Source: Rhynochetos jubatus (Eukaryota > Chordata > Aves > Eurypygiformes > Rhynochetidae). From it: a stretch of DNA of 64,000 nt. Location: assembly GCA_027574665.1 (NCBI GenBank), contig CM050653.1, positions 41,428,118 through 41,492,117 of the forward strand. The letters run 5' to 3'. Made by a program: the position numbers and the translations under genes. Under the pieces are notes generated by a model. It was not told the origin of the DNA. It saw only the letters and a list, made by a program, of their open reading frames with translations, and searched no databases. Below, piece by piece: positions 25,709-39,850 of this stretch. The number at the start of each line of letters is the position of its first letter. Within the stretch, counting starts at the first letter, position 1.

Positions 25709-28700
25709 GGGAATTATGTGTTAAAGTACATAAGTACAGCTCTATTTCCATATATGTAACAACAAAATATATTATACACATAAAAGTGCATTCCAGTTTA
25801 AGTATGCTTTCAATCTTGAGGATCTGGGTAAACAGATGCCTATGTGTAAAGACATACAAGCCTATACTCAGACTTCCAAAAAAAGGAGGCAGATTTGCAA
25901 TTATGCATACATATGTGTGAGTGACTGTGTATACAAAGGAGGTATCCCCATACATGGCCACTTAAAGTGCTTAGCTGGTGGTATGCTTGTGTGTGATTAA
26001 ATATATCTGCACATAATCATATTTTACATTTATTTGTATACGTGTATAAGCCATTCATATAAAAAGCGATGGCTGTATCAATCCAACAAATGAAGGATGT
26101 TATCCTCTTTCTCACTTCTAAATAATAAGCAATTCTAAAAACTTACTGCAGTAATAAAACTGCGAGACAAGATACGTGGCATTCCTTGAGTCCCAGACTG
26201 GAAAAGAATAACAAGGAAGGCATTTTAGACCTAGTGGATGGTTAGAAATTAAACGCAAAGGAGAATCTGCAGCAGGGTGCACAGGTAATGGTGTGACTCT
26301 TTTCCTGGGACATTGAAAGGTGGACCTGGCTCTTGTGTTGGTCCTTAAATGATCTGAGTAGTTTTTCTCCATCTTTAGAATCTTTTTTATAACTAAAAAG
26401 ACAGTGTTAAAGAAAGGAATTGAACTACAGAGGACTTTAGGCTTCTGGGTTACCTCTCCCAGGTGCTGTATTCACAATTTGTTTTCAAGCCAATTTTAGT
26501 GAAAAGAAAAACTGAAGGCTTGCAAGCTGAACATCTTAAACCCTCAGCTATCTAACATTGCACCACTAGGGCAAAGAACCAGAATGAGAGGCAGCCACTT
26601 CATCATGTAAATTAGGAGTGTTTTATCAGAGGCACACTCCTCATGCCAGTGCTTATCCCTGCTGACACTGACATCAACAGTTGATGACATATGCAGAAAA
26701 TCACCCAATACTTGGGAAACAGCTCCAACCACTATTTGGGGAGGTAAAACGCAGTTGTTCCTAAAGGAGGCAGGACTGAAACACACCATTTACAAGGCCT
26801 TTAAGTGGATGCCTACGAAATTCCAGGGTTTGCTTGTGAAGTTCCCATCACAACTGTAGCAATTCCTGGTGGTGCATGGCAAAACATGTACAGCTGCGGA
26901 CGTGTGTGCGCTTTTTACAAGCCATGTAAACACTTTAAACCTAAGGGACCAAACTTGATAGTTTGCAGTCCCGAGAAAATTGTGCTCAGCTCAACTTCCT
27001 AAACAGGCCAAGACAATGTTACATGTATTTTGTGAGCCACTTGCAAAAAAACCCACCCCAAAAAAACCCTTATGTTCTAAATATGGAAGTTGGTCTTATC
27101 TGTACAAAACCCGTTAAAAACTCTCCGGTTTCCCAAGAGAAAAATAAATATCCACTGGATCTCACTGAGTAATGTCTCAGCCTGATGTTGACTCAGTTGT
27201 GGATCTGCAGAGCAATGACTGTCACAGACGGACGCACATCCAGCAGCCTCAGGATAGGATTTGACATCCAGAGGCTTCCCAGCCTTACCCCGCGCCAGGG
27301 AGCGGGTGAGGCTGGCTCGCTGAGGAAAGCATCAACAGCTTCTGCACCTTGTTTGCTTTTTAGGGGAAATAGTTTCAAGTTACGTGACGCTATTTTTATA
27401 GATCAATCAACTTAACCTGCTAGGCCGCCTATCACAGGTTTCTGAGCTACTATACTGCTTCAAAGGACCAAGCAATTCCCAGAGAAAGCAAAAAGTCAAG
27501 GAGCAGAGCCACTTACATTTACACTGCTATTGATTTTAAGACCTAAAATAATAATATTTAAAGATTTCCAAATAGTAAAGTGTGGGGAAAATATTTTGAG
27601 GGAGCCAACCAAATCATAAGGCCGTACAGTGAAATAGGAAGGAAAAAAATAAATACAACCTGCTTCTGTCCCTTGAGATACACGTAGAAAATCGTGTTGC
27701 ACTGTCCTAATGTTGCTGATCCTAATACAAGTGAAAAATTTCCCTGCTTTTAAATTCTGCTAACCCTGCCACCCATTCTACAAGCCCCAAAATTAACATA
27801 AAGAAATACTATTCAGAGACAAAGCACGCTTGAAACCAAGGCCCTGACTACTTTGGGACAATTAAAGTGTAGCCTGGGTATATTAATCACAGTCATCTGG
27901 CCCAGTTCCAAGTTGGGCAATTACAGTCTGCCTACCTCAAATTCTCCCCAGAGTTTCAAATGCAAGAGTTATTTGCGATTTCCTTCCTATAAAAAGCGTT
28001 GTTTAGTGCAGCCAGTAAAGACTGGTTTCATTCAAGTGATGGGTGAATGACCCACATTGACTACAGAAAATGTGTAAAAGCACTTTGGGATCCTTCAGGA
28101 AGAAGGACACTTATTACATGGTCATTTTACAGTGCTTTTATTATTCTAAGAGGAAGTACTCCTATCTAGATGTTTCTTCACATGCTTCTTAGTAGCCAAG
28201 TAGTTCAGAGTTTGGACTTTTTCTGAGAATTAAACTAGGTTAAGTTATTCTTCCTGTAAATTTAAGATGATAGATTTGAAATGCAAGTACTGTATCATGA
28301 AGACAGTTTAGGAAAATATACACAACTTCTTCTACTTTGAAAAGTATTCAGATCAATTTTTTTGAGCCAAAAAAGATTAATGATTTATTATGGGGCTCAT
28401 TAATCAAAAATTGTGTGTGCATGTTTTTTAAAGGACCAATTCCAGTGTTCAAGTCAATTAGGTCCTCTAAAGCTATTACATTGGGAAGGCGCTGCAATAT
28501 TACCAAGACTTCCTGCAATATTGTTGAGACTTCCCCGAGTGTATTCAGAGTATAAAATAAATGCTATTATTCAGGAGATACTGAATTGCTAAGCTTCTTA
28601 AATTTGTACAATTGGGAACTTGAAGTACATTAAAATGCTGAAACTCATTAAGAGCCCTTTTCACAGCTGAAAAATAGTTGGCATTCACAGCACCGTGGAG

Positions 28701-31700
28701 AACAATAAAACACTCCCCACACCTTTGAACAGGGCGACTTCCGTTCCTCCAGCTCCGCTTTAATGAATCACTGAGGCAGAACTGGTATCTAACCTCTCCG
28801 TCAACCTCCTCCATTGAAAAGGAGAAACAAAAAGCCACAACAACGCTAATATTCTGAACAGAAAAGCAAAATGTACGGGCGTACTGTACTAACCCTCCCC
28901 CAACACAAAAACCTCAGCTATCGCTGCTACTTTGTTAGAATATAATTCAATTTTCTCCATCAACACCAAACAAAACACCTTCAGAGGCAGAAAACAGTCC
29001 ATCTTTTTCTCCCAAGCCACCCACCAAACTATGCCTGAGTAGACTTTGTTTCCTTGGGTGTCATTTTTCTGGACCCGAAGCGCAGGACTCAGCATTTTGG
29101 TGGGTGGTTTCGTTAATGCTAGTTGCATACGGTCGCTTCTCATGCTGAAAAAGTCCTCCTGCCCTGTTCACAGACAGGCTGGATTTTGTGCCTGCAAAAT
29201 GGCACCAGAAAAACAGCCCAAGTCCTCAGCAAACCTACAGATGCCCCATATATGTTTCCTACACATGCTTCAGCAGACGTACGGCACCCGTCCCAATGGT
29301 CAGAAGATGGCAACTTTCCAAGTTTCAGCAAAATTGGATCTTTCTCTGACTGCATCAGGATAACCAGTGCTCTACTCTTCTCAGCTAGAAGCCAGCCACT
29401 TTGCATACCGAGCGACTGCAAATGACACTTAAAAACAATCCTTCGCTTTGATCTGGTAACAGCATGTTCTGCTCAGTCAGGAGGGTCACAACGGCGCCTT
29501 TAATATCTACAGGTCTCACCAACCCCAGGGCAAAGAAGCCCAAGTCTCATCAACGCGAGTGTGCACCAGGCTGGTTTCTCCAGCTGAAGGATTTATTTCT
29601 GCGTAAACTTCCATTGGGCCACCTACCAGGCTTCTGTCGGCATTTGAAAACCAGAAGAAAAAAAAAGCCAGTAACTGACAACAAATGAAGTGTAAGAACT
29701 ATGGGAATCGCGACTACTCTAGAGAATTCACAAGACAACTCCTAACCTTGGTGCTGGACAAAACTGAAAGAGACAGTCTTGGGACTACTATTTAGCTTGT
29801 TAAAATCTATGTGCAAACTCCATCTCTTTATTCCTAGCTATTCCCCAAAGCACTGGGTGGATTGTCTCCCTGAGAGGGGGAAATTGTTCCACTTCCTCGT
29901 CTAAACATTTTTGAAAGGAATGGAGGGAAGTGCAATGCCAAACTGGTGAAGATGATTATGTATTTCAGAAATGGGTTTGAAAGATTCAACAAGAGATATT
30001 CACATTTAAGATTACAGAATTAATTACAGAAAAAAAGGGGGTGGGGTTCTGCATGGGTGTTCCCGTCTACATCAAACAAACTCAAAGAAAGCAACATTAT
30101 GAGGATGATTAGAGTATGACAAAAACAAAGCATGTGGTTAAAGCAAAAGATGCTTTGATAATGTAACTACTGAGGTGGTTTTGTTACAGGCAACGAAAAA
30201 TACTGCTTCCAAAGCCTGGCTAAAGAGTACTGCTCAAGCCCTATGATTCTTGACAAAACACAAAATAATTGCTTTTGAAGCCCCACTATTTTGGCACAGG
30301 ATTCTGACTCCATATGTTGGGAATACTCAACCCATGCCAAGCGAGGAGAGCAGAAAACCTGCCTGCTGACCAACACAGAAGTACACACATGTGCACACAA
30401 ACCCCCACTGCCAATCACATTTCTCAACTGCTTTTCAGTCAGAGAAGCTTGGGATCAGCCATCATTGGTGCATGGCCACCAGCAGCATGGTTAAAGAAAG
30501 TGTCTGCCTCCATGTCAAACATTGCAGGCAACACAACAGTGGCAAATCCCAACTTTTTTTCCCTAAAAACAGGCCAAGTAGGAAAAGGGCTACACCAGTT
30601 TCAGCTGGCTAGTTGTTTGTGGGTTGAAAATGATCGATACTCGCATAGAGGCAATAAAAAGAAGAAGGAAGAGAGCTCCCTAAGCTTTTCAACACATAAT
30701 TTTGTTAGCAGATTTTGCCATCTGATCAGGAAAACCAGAAGAAGAAGAAATACTTTCAATGGCATTTTGTCCTTTAAGTGTTTTGGTTTTCCCTCCTGAA
30801 ACCATCTTACTCCTTCTATTGTATCATGCCATTACAACAAACTGGGGTGTATAAGCTGACAGCTTTAAGATATAAATAAAAGTGCATGTGATGAGGTTTT
30901 CAGGGAAGGGATCACTGTGGAATTCATCCCCCTTGCTGAGTCCAAGAGAGCTCAACACCTTCCACCTTCAAGTCATGCTCCAAATGTTGTCTTTAACAGA
31001 CTACTCAGGGCTTTCCTTGTCCTATAATTTCGAGTGATTGAACTTTTGCCATCTTGTATTTTGCAAACAAAAAAATAGCATGGCAACCTTCTATCACCAT
31101 CTTAAAAACAATCATAATTTATTTAGGTTAAACTTTTGTCCTCTTGGAAAATAACACAACCATGGTTTATGTGTAAGCAGTAAAACTAAGCATCTCTCCT
31201 CACGCGGTGTGATCAAATGCACCTTCACAGGTAAGTAAACTCACTTATTCTAGAGAGTGGTTCAGTACTTTTACACAATACGCACCCTTCTGGAGAAAAG
31301 ATATGGCTTGCAGAGATGTTCCCAAGTTCTTTATAAAATACAAATTAAAACTTTATATTTTGCACCCCAAATCATCACCTTAAAAACTATATCACTGCAG
31401 TTGAATAACACTGGGCATGTGGAGCTGAAGGCATGATTGCTGACGCTGAAAAGTTGCTTGCTAACGACTGAACTGCACACAAAGGCAGAGGTATGTGCTC
31501 AAGTGCCCACATGCCCACACCATGGAGGTTTGGATGTGCACTATGTAATCGGCTTTGTATAGACCAGTCTGGCTCTTCAAGTAAAGGGAAAAAGGCTTCT
31601 CTGATTTTAAACATAATGCCTTCAAACATAAAATGTTTTCTAGTTTTCGAACTGACTTGTAAGAACAGTTTGAATTATTCACTTTATTCATTAATTATGC

Positions 31701-34700
31701 TTTAGCCATTCATGTGGGCTGTGCTTTCCAAACAGATAAAAGTAAACCTGAATATTTTCCAGGTGTTGTCCAGACTGCACACTGTGGAAAGAAAAGCATT
31801 TACTAAAGTTTAAGGCTCACAACAGAAGTATTAACTTTTCTGTGCAGTATTTGGAGTACCTGGCTAAACAGAATACTAGCGCAGGACAGCAAGCCCCTCG
31901 GGCCATGCAGGAGGTGACAGCTCTTTCACGTTCCCTGGTTGCACTGGAACACAGTGGCAGACAGAAGGAGAGTTGGGAGAAGGTACCTCATCACATATAG
32001 TTTCCCTCCAGCATGTGTGAGAGGCATTTAAGAGATGTTTTAGCTTAAGCTATCGTCATAAGAGACCTCAATTATCCTAATCCAAAACAGTTCTGCTTTA
32101 GCACCTCCACCTGGCGCTAAAGTTCATGTGAACAGGTAGAGAGGACTGCATGGATTGCAGACCCCAGTCTGAGGATTGTGTCCAATTTTGAAAGCTTTTT
32201 CTTCACACAGCCTATGCTTAACCTTTTAGAAATTGAAATGAGAGGAGGAAGTCATCCTAAACGACTAGACTAAATTTAACTTCGCTAACTAAACTCAAGA
32301 ACGTTTGGCTAAGAGTTTGGGTTATGCTTGCTTTCACTCCTAAGTAAGTTCCAGTTTGATCCTAGAAGCTGCTTGCAGCAGCTCAAAGTGGTACCGTCCT
32401 TTCAGACCTCATCCAGGTCTCAATATTATCCCGTGAAATCCCCTGTGGTTTTGAGCATCTGGACTTTCCTTGCCAGATGACGTTAAAGGGACAAGTGCAA
32501 AGCACAGGGTGGGGTAGATGAACAGCTCATTTTCACAAGCCACCTCTGATGTGCAGATACAGCCTGGAAAGTATGTGCAACACCAGAACCTGTATTTCTA
32601 TAAGAGACAGTAAACAGAAAAACACCTCACAAAATAACCCAGGGAAAAAAATTAGTGAATCCATAAATGGATCTCCGTTTCAGTTATTTCACGTATATAA
32701 ATCAATGATGTCTTCATCAGCTAACCATTTTGTTGATCTAACTTACACTAGCTATCTGAAAATCCCTACCACCAACAGGACTAAAATTAAGCAGTAAAGG
32801 AACAGTCTTCTTAATCTCTTGTTGTAAATACTGCATGCATAAGTAAATCTGGAAATGAAAGACTTCTTCCATTTTTTGATACAGAGTACCTAAGCTTCAG
32901 TCCAACTTCATTGAAGCACTTTGTCAATTACTCAAGTTTGAACTGGCAGTTAAAAACAAACAAAGAGTAAATATTAACTTGGCCAAGCAGGTTCAACAAC
33001 AAATTATGCTAAATGGGATAGCTTACGTACAAGCTAAAGCACAATACTTGTTTGTAAATCCTAGGACGGAAGGATATAGAAAAAAATAAAAGAGTACGCA
33101 TCACTAATCTCATAAGCTGCTAAAGAATACCTAGAAGTAAGGAACATTCTTAACCAGCATTGGGAAAGCATGTACCAAATGCTGTTATGAATTGCTTTTG
33201 AAAATACAGTCTTGCGGTTTTTGGTTTGGGTTCTTTTATGCTTGTGCCCACCTATTATAAAGAGACTTTGATACCCACCCCCTATTTAACACTATCAAAC
33301 TTCTAGCTATACTCGGACCACTGGACTCCCGTGTTCACTTTGGTTTTAACTAAATTCTTTAGTTTGCCAGCACAAAGAGGACTAAACTTAGTTGAAATCT
33401 TCTTATGAAAACATGTTCAAAGTCAGGAAAGATTTCTGTTCCTAGTAAGCTGAACAGAGTTCGCAGGTTCGAATTTAAGCGTAGTTCAAAACCCCTGAGA
33501 ACTGTGCTACTACTCGACTTTCTGAAGATACATAAATAGTTAATAGGGGACTTAACAGTAAATGCTTAAAATGTGGATCTTAATTCATGAACTTTATGAG
33601 AACAATAAAATATAGTGATGGGCTTTTCCAATGGCTTCTACAGTTCAGCCATCATCTCTTAATGGGTAGGACCTCAGGCTTTACGGTAAGCATAAGAAGG
33701 CAGCACTTGTTATCCTGGGTGAGGCTGCTGGTTGACCTAATCTGGAGATGACATCCCTTCAGTACCAGTTTTGTCATCACAGTGCAAGAGCAACAGCAAC
33801 CTTTACTATTATAACAGTAGAGTTTACTCATATATAAGGGAAAATGAAAATATAAGAATCATCACTGCTTTATGTAGTACACACACAATAGCCTAAATTA
33901 ACTTAAATTTCAAACTTAAAGTTTCCTCAGGACTGCTCTGTGTTTGCATTAAAATTGAAGGCTGGGTTAAGAACCTCCAAGGACATACGTACATCACGAC
34001 GCTGGGTCCTGCTTGGCCCAGCGTGGCAGTGACAATGATTTAGGAAATTCACTGTCCCTCTCTTTGGAAACCTCAGGACAGCACCACAACTTCTGCCACA
34101 CGGAGGAATAGCAAAATGTTTTCAGCAAAGCACATCTTTTAAGTTGACATCATCCTTCCAGAACATGTCAAATACAGCCATTAAAACTGCAACCTACATA
34201 TGGTCTAGATTAAAAACTAACAAACAAACAAACCAGCCCTTAAATTATGAGGCCTTCCAGAAGCAAGGAGCCAAAAGTACAATAATGGCTTTATACTGTA
34301 CTGCAGGGACTGACAGCAGAGCTGGCCGCGAGCACAGCGCTGCAGCATATCCGGCACCACTCCGAACAGAGATTGCCTCCTTTTCCTGCAAGCATGATGG
34401 CGTAACACCCGCTCCCAGGGCAAAAGGGCTGCCAGGCTGCTCTCCTCCATGCTGTGCTTGAGCTGGCAGACACCCCTGAGAGTGTCTGCACCGCTGAAGA
34501 AGAGAAAAACACAGCACAAACCACAGAAAAATCCCCTGTGTAACTGTGTGCAATAGGCTTCAGACAGCAGCTCCGAAGAGCAGAGTTCCAGGATGGTTTG
34601 GTATTAATGACAAAAATTAAGAAATTAAATTTGTGCAGCTTCCTACATTTAGTAAAGGAAATTATGCATTTCCCACAAAGCCTAATGCCAGCTCCACAGG

Positions 34701-35160
34701 GATTATATTACTATTTATTGTTTTGTTTGCTCAAACAAAACACCTGTCGAGGTCAGCTATTCGAAGAATTTTTAATATACCAGCCTTACACTACGGAGAG
34801 TAAGAAATGTTTATGGAGGCACTCTTGGTAAGATTGTTGGCTTTTTTTCCCCCCAGGTAGGTGCATAATGATTTAATAACAGAAACAGCATGCCCACAAA
34901 CCTCTGAACCTCAGATTTAAATAAAAACTAATATATCTGAAATCTGGGTATCAGTCTCCACAGCTCCTTCAGCTTTCCCTGTTATGAAAGGAGGCGTAAC
35001 CCTAGGATACGGCATCCTTCTTTTATACAGACCCGTCTTAAAGTGTCAGGAGTCAAGGAATTAAAAACAAAAGCAGCATAAATCGCTGTCAATCATTAAA
35101 GTCTTTGATCTGCTCTTTGCTTCAGAAGGCATTATGCCTCCTAAATGGAGGGATCAATCA

Positions 35161-35280
35161 CCGAACGCCAGACCTGCTGCTAGGCCCTCTCGCGCCGCGC
35201 CGCCCGTGTGGAGGGCAGCTCATCGTCGTGCATTCCAGCCCGCCTTTCAGACAAACCGACGGGCAAAAACGTGCCAGCAG
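35161..35280. promoter_or_regulatory. CpG-dense patch, possible regulatory element
   Basis: About 120 bp hold roughly 14 CpG dinucleotides, including tcgcgccgcgccgcccg, inside AT-rich intron that is otherwise very poor in CpG. This is too short for a classical CpG island, and no TATA box, first exon or recognised coding start accompanies it. It could be an enhancer, a weak internal promoter or a remnant of a GC-rich insertion. The role is inferred from base composition only. Confidence 0.35.
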
Positions 35281-35458
35281 GAAAACAAAACAACACGACA
35301 CAAACCCCTTTGTGAAGCTACATGACACGACTGCTTCCCCTTTTGGCTTTTTTTTTTAGGCTTTTCTATTAAATGGCAGCTCCCTTCAGACTGTCTTTCC
35401 CAGTACATCCTCACGGGGCTTTCCACCACCACCATTCCTTACTCGCAAATAGGACTAT

Positions 35459-35490
35459 TGTTTCTTTTTTTTTTTTTAAAAGAAAAAAAA
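35459..35490. repeat. T-run followed by A-run
   Basis: A run of T with one C is followed at once by an A-rich run. A further A-tract lies at 35681-35706. Both are low-complexity sequence, and neither carries a recognisable element body. Confidence 0.8.
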
Positions 35491-38400
35491 TGTTTATGTT
35501 TTCATTCATTCATAACCATATAAAATATTACATTGGCCTGCCTTAACTTGTTTGCTGCTTTTGTACAGTAGCTCAACAGGTTGTGTAAGCGAAGGGAGAG
35601 AAATTTACCTCTTCCTCAACTGCAAAACCTCCCAAAATGAGGCACACTGGTCTCACTAAGAAAAAAGGCGTATTTGAAATTAAAAAAAAAAAAAATCAAA
35701 AAAAGAGATGAACTTTCTCACCGAAAGGTGTGACAGTTATTTCTGTGTAACAGATATGCATGCTACTTTAGAAAGCTACTGTTCAACCCACATGGGCCCT
35801 GCTGTCCTGCAGGGATGTATGCTACAAGAAGGCTCTAAAGGCAAGCAACCACAACGCTATGTACCTGTGCAGAAGGAGATGCAATGCATTCCAAGTAGAT
35901 ACAGCAGGACTGGACCCTTAGTGACAATGCTGGCTACTGCAAGAGTTGCACAGAATTGGTGCAAACAAATGGATTGTGATGATAGCAAATTGGATCATCT
36001 GTTGGCCAAGAGAGAGTATGAACAGAATACCTGTTTAACAGGGGTGTGCTTGGCCTGTGACAAGACTGAAACAGTTTTTCATCCTAATTCAAACAGGTTT
36101 GTCACTTTAAGGCTGCTATTCCTCACGTGTCTCCCTTGTCTGAATTCTGTTGCCCTTCCTCAGTTTGAGGAGTACTCTTTTCCATAAACATTCCCTTTAA
36201 TTTCAGATTATGGCAATCATGGGCACAATCTGGTCTTTATAAACATGGAGTTGAAGAAAAAAACAAATGTCAAACAGAGATAAAAGTACCATTGTACTTT
36301 TAATTATCAAAGTATTTTATTTCATTTAAAGGAACAGATTCACTGGTCTTTTCCAGCTGCCTTGCATCATCACAGCAATGCAAAGCATTGTAAATCCAGT
36401 TCAGTGGAATGGTTACAGCAAGTTAGCAGCTGCTTTACATCACTGGAGCAGCATAAAGCAGCATTTGAACCTAACCCGTACTCTTTCAAAGCACATTTTT
36501 TTTACTAGAAAAGAAGTTTTTCTTCTCCATCAGTGACTGCTGCTTAATTGAGAGAGCAGAGCCATCTAGTTAAGAATAAAAGATACCAGAAAAAATCTCT
36601 GCAAACAGTTTTTAGGTAGACTTTGCTCACTTCATTCTCCTTTGGCTAGCAAGAACATTTCAGTCTCACCAATGTCACTGACAGGAGAAAACTGTTTAAA
36701 CTAATATGCCTCATTCTCAAACCTGATTTTAGACAGCTCCCAATACAATGCTTCAACACGTTAGAAGGACAGATTCACTGATACTTAGGGCTCAAAGCAC
36801 AGAGAAATCAATACACAGAGATAAAGACAGATAAGAACTTTGGGCAGATATAAAATAAGAAGAAAAATACCACTCTTAAAACCCTCCTGCTTAGCTAATG
36901 CAACGTAAGTGGAAGCGTGGTATCTTCTACAAGGTGACTGCAATGCTTCTTTCACTTGCTTTCAGTCTCATGTCCGTTCAAGGGCTCCCTCTGCTCATGC
37001 ATTGCACTACAGCACGATTAGCTGAGCAATTAACTATGCCCTACGTTGTTCTTTTTTCACCTAATTATGGCTTCATTTCTCAATCCGATGGAGCAATTGC
37101 TGCTATTCGGCTAAGCTCTTAGGAACCACAACTACTAATTTCCCAATTTTTTTTTCTAGCGGAAGACAACGTGCAGCTTGGAGAGAGCATTTTCTTCTAC
37201 CTGAATGTCAGAGAGAAGGGGAAAACAGCTCCCTGGGAATAGCCTCCCTCATCAACATGTGCTCCACTCTAGGTGCACACATACACCCTCACTCACTTTC
37301 AGTTGTCTTGGTTTACCCTGCCATCTTTAGAAGATGACTAGAAAAACAAAAGTAAACTTAATTTCCATCTTCTATCAGTGAACAGTGGCTGTTTTATCCT
37401 AGTTTCTAGGGAAATGAGGCAAACATACTGTTTGTCTGTGTTCATCGTTTCTTAACATAATGGCAGCTTACTGCCAAACCCAAGAGAAAGCTAAGGTTTT
37501 CAAAGCCAAACTACAGTTCTACGTCTTTTGCCGTAAAGGGAGATAAGAGACCAAGAAAATTCTCCCAGGTGTAAGAAAAAAAGTGTTCACATTGTGTTAG
37601 ACAGCAGAGTACCCACATAGGAGAGATGCCTTATAAATGCCTTAATCGCGAAAGTTACACTCAGATCTTGTGAGCTTCTGCAACACCCCCATCAATCAAG
37701 CTGCCGACCGAAATCTGCAGGAAAGTGAGCTTTGTTAGTCTGGTGCTCAGGGAATGATGTGTTAACAATACCATTGCAGCCAACTGTGCAGCATCCTTTC
37801 TTGGCTCTGCTCTCTTGTACACCTGCACCATGGGTGGCTGGGTTACAGGAATACTTAGGTTGCCTGAGTTACCTCTCTATTTCCATCCCCACTGATCTGC
37901 ACCGAGGCTGCAAAATGCCAAACTTCATTTACGCATAGGGCTCTGCGCGTGAAATTGTTCATCCTTGCATCCCTCCCTCCTATTGCCTGTCCTAGGTGAG
38001 GTTGGGCTTGGTGCTCCTGCCCTGGCTGATAGATGTTCCAGGAGCACTGTACTGGCTTCCCCATCCAGAAAGTGAATACGGTAACTTGAACACAGACAAT
38101 GCTTTCTCCAAATGACAATTACTTGAGTGCCTTCTTGCAAGCCATTTCAACTCAATTACTCCAGTGAGCAGTAACGTTTAATTTTACAGCCTGGTGGCAC
38201 AGTGATTCTCTAATTTAAACGTTCCTGGCAATTTCAATCATACTACGGTTTTCATGCAATTATCTGTTCCTGACATCCAGTGGCAGAAACCGCAGAACTG
38301 ATGCCACTTGCCACAGTTGCACACATTCATAATCATGCTGTCACAACAACCTGGCAGCCTGGCACCCCTGCCACCAGGTCCTGGGCACATCCATAGCTCA

Positions 38401-38990
38401 ATGCTACAGTCCAGCCAGATAAAAATTACACCAGACGATGGGGAAGAAGGCAGAGCACTCACTAACACACCTGCTGCTACTTCAGGAAGCCAACAGCAGT
38501 AACAGCAGCAATCCACACTCCAAATATCCTATTTTCTGGATTCCTTATAATACCAGAACACCAGCACATTACATCCCAGAGATTCCAAGGACAGCTCATC
38601 GCATCAGACTGCCAGCCTCATTTCCTACTGCTGGCTTTACCCACTCTGAATTTGCAGAGGGACTTTCTCTTCTCCTCCCTGCACCGCAAACGTGGTGGGA
38701 CAACGTGGCGATTCATCAGGTGACAACGCAGCTGTGCGGCTGCATCTGCTTTGCATCTCTGAAGAACGGCTAAAGCTCACGTCCCTGAGAAATTTGGACC
38801 CTGCCTTCGGAAACAAGTGGAGCTGCTGTCACTCATACGTTGGAAATGCGTGCACTCACAGTGAATGTGCATACCTTATTATCAGGAAAAAATAATCATT
38901 AAAAAGACATCCCCATTTTAGGTTTGAACTCAGGGAAAAAGCATAGCTTTCAGATCCATCTTTCCTTTTTCTACATTTAAAAATAATTTA

Positions 38991-39012
38991 AACAAACAAA
39001 CAAACAAAAAAA
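38991..39012. repeat. (CAAA)n simple repeat, short
   Basis: Four caaa/aaac units run into an A-tract. There is no flanking element. Confidence 0.85.
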
Positions 39013-39654
39013 GGTAAAACTTCATTTTGAATACCAGTCATGAAATTTCCCATGACTATATGGTATCCAGGTTGGACTGTTTGGACTCCTGGTTTATTAA
39101 TATAGACACTCTCACTTTCTATTTCCATGTCTGAGCAAGGTAGGGCTGAGCAATGGACATGGACAGTGCCCATTCAATGTAGACACCAGTCAGAAAATTA
39201 AGAGCTTATTTTCCTCCTTTCCCTGCCAAAACGAACCATGACAAAACAGGGGGTAGTTAAACACAACACCAGTGGCACCACTGCCTTTTTGCATTGACAT
39301 CCTTTCATTCCTGTAGCTGCAGCTCCCCTTGCCACCCTGCCAGCATGCAGCAAGGTGAGCTGGAAGAGAAGTAAAGGATGCCTTGCTGAGCATGGAAAAG
39401 TGCAGGGGTGGCTAGGCACCAAGCACAATCCTCCTCCCTACACCTAGGCTAGACTGGCAGTAACATTTCCCAGTATTCCTTGCCTTCCCTCCCTCCTCCA
39501 ACTGGTTCTTTTCTCCCAGAGGACAATGATTTATCACCAGGAAGCTCACTTTAGAGAGGCAGAGTTCCTCTCTGGCTGTATCTCAGCTGAAGTTAGCACA
39601 CATAGATAATGCTGGGGGTGAGGCAGAGCCCTGCAGACCAGCTCCTATCCAAAT

Positions 39655-39850
39655 CCCCAGCGCTATAATTAACGTAATTGCTACGTTCAGTGAAAGAGCT
39701 TTAATTTCACAGGAATTCAGGCAAAGCCAGAATGTGTCTTTCCTTCATGAAGGCTACATAACAAATCCTAATGGCATGGGATCTTTCTGTTGTCATTTGT
39801 ATTAGTTATTAATTTTGAGGAAAACACCTCAAATGTTTTCCGCAAGTATG
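39655..39850. promoter_or_regulatory. Candidate conserved non-coding element
   Basis: Non-repetitive AT-rich block with cgctataattaacgtaattgc, gagctttaatttcac, and attagttattaattttgagg. A similar block lies at about 38105-38225 (gacaattacttgag, ctcaattactccag). Both carry clustered TAATT/CAATTA cores. Conservation is not tested. Confidence 0.25.

Noticed and set aside
30314..30799. 161-codon plus frame ending in a Lys/Arg-rich stretch
   Set aside because: The composition follows A-rich DNA, no domain is seen, and two other plus-strand frames overlap it.
35708..36187. 159-codon plus frame with several Cys residues
   Set aside because: There is no recognisable family, and no splice or promoter context beyond an A-rich tract in front. 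It is treated as random.
38238..38516. Cys-rich minus frame with CAG/CTG words
   Set aside because: It arises from a few gcagca and tgctgtt words. There is no long CAG repeat, no family and no splice context.
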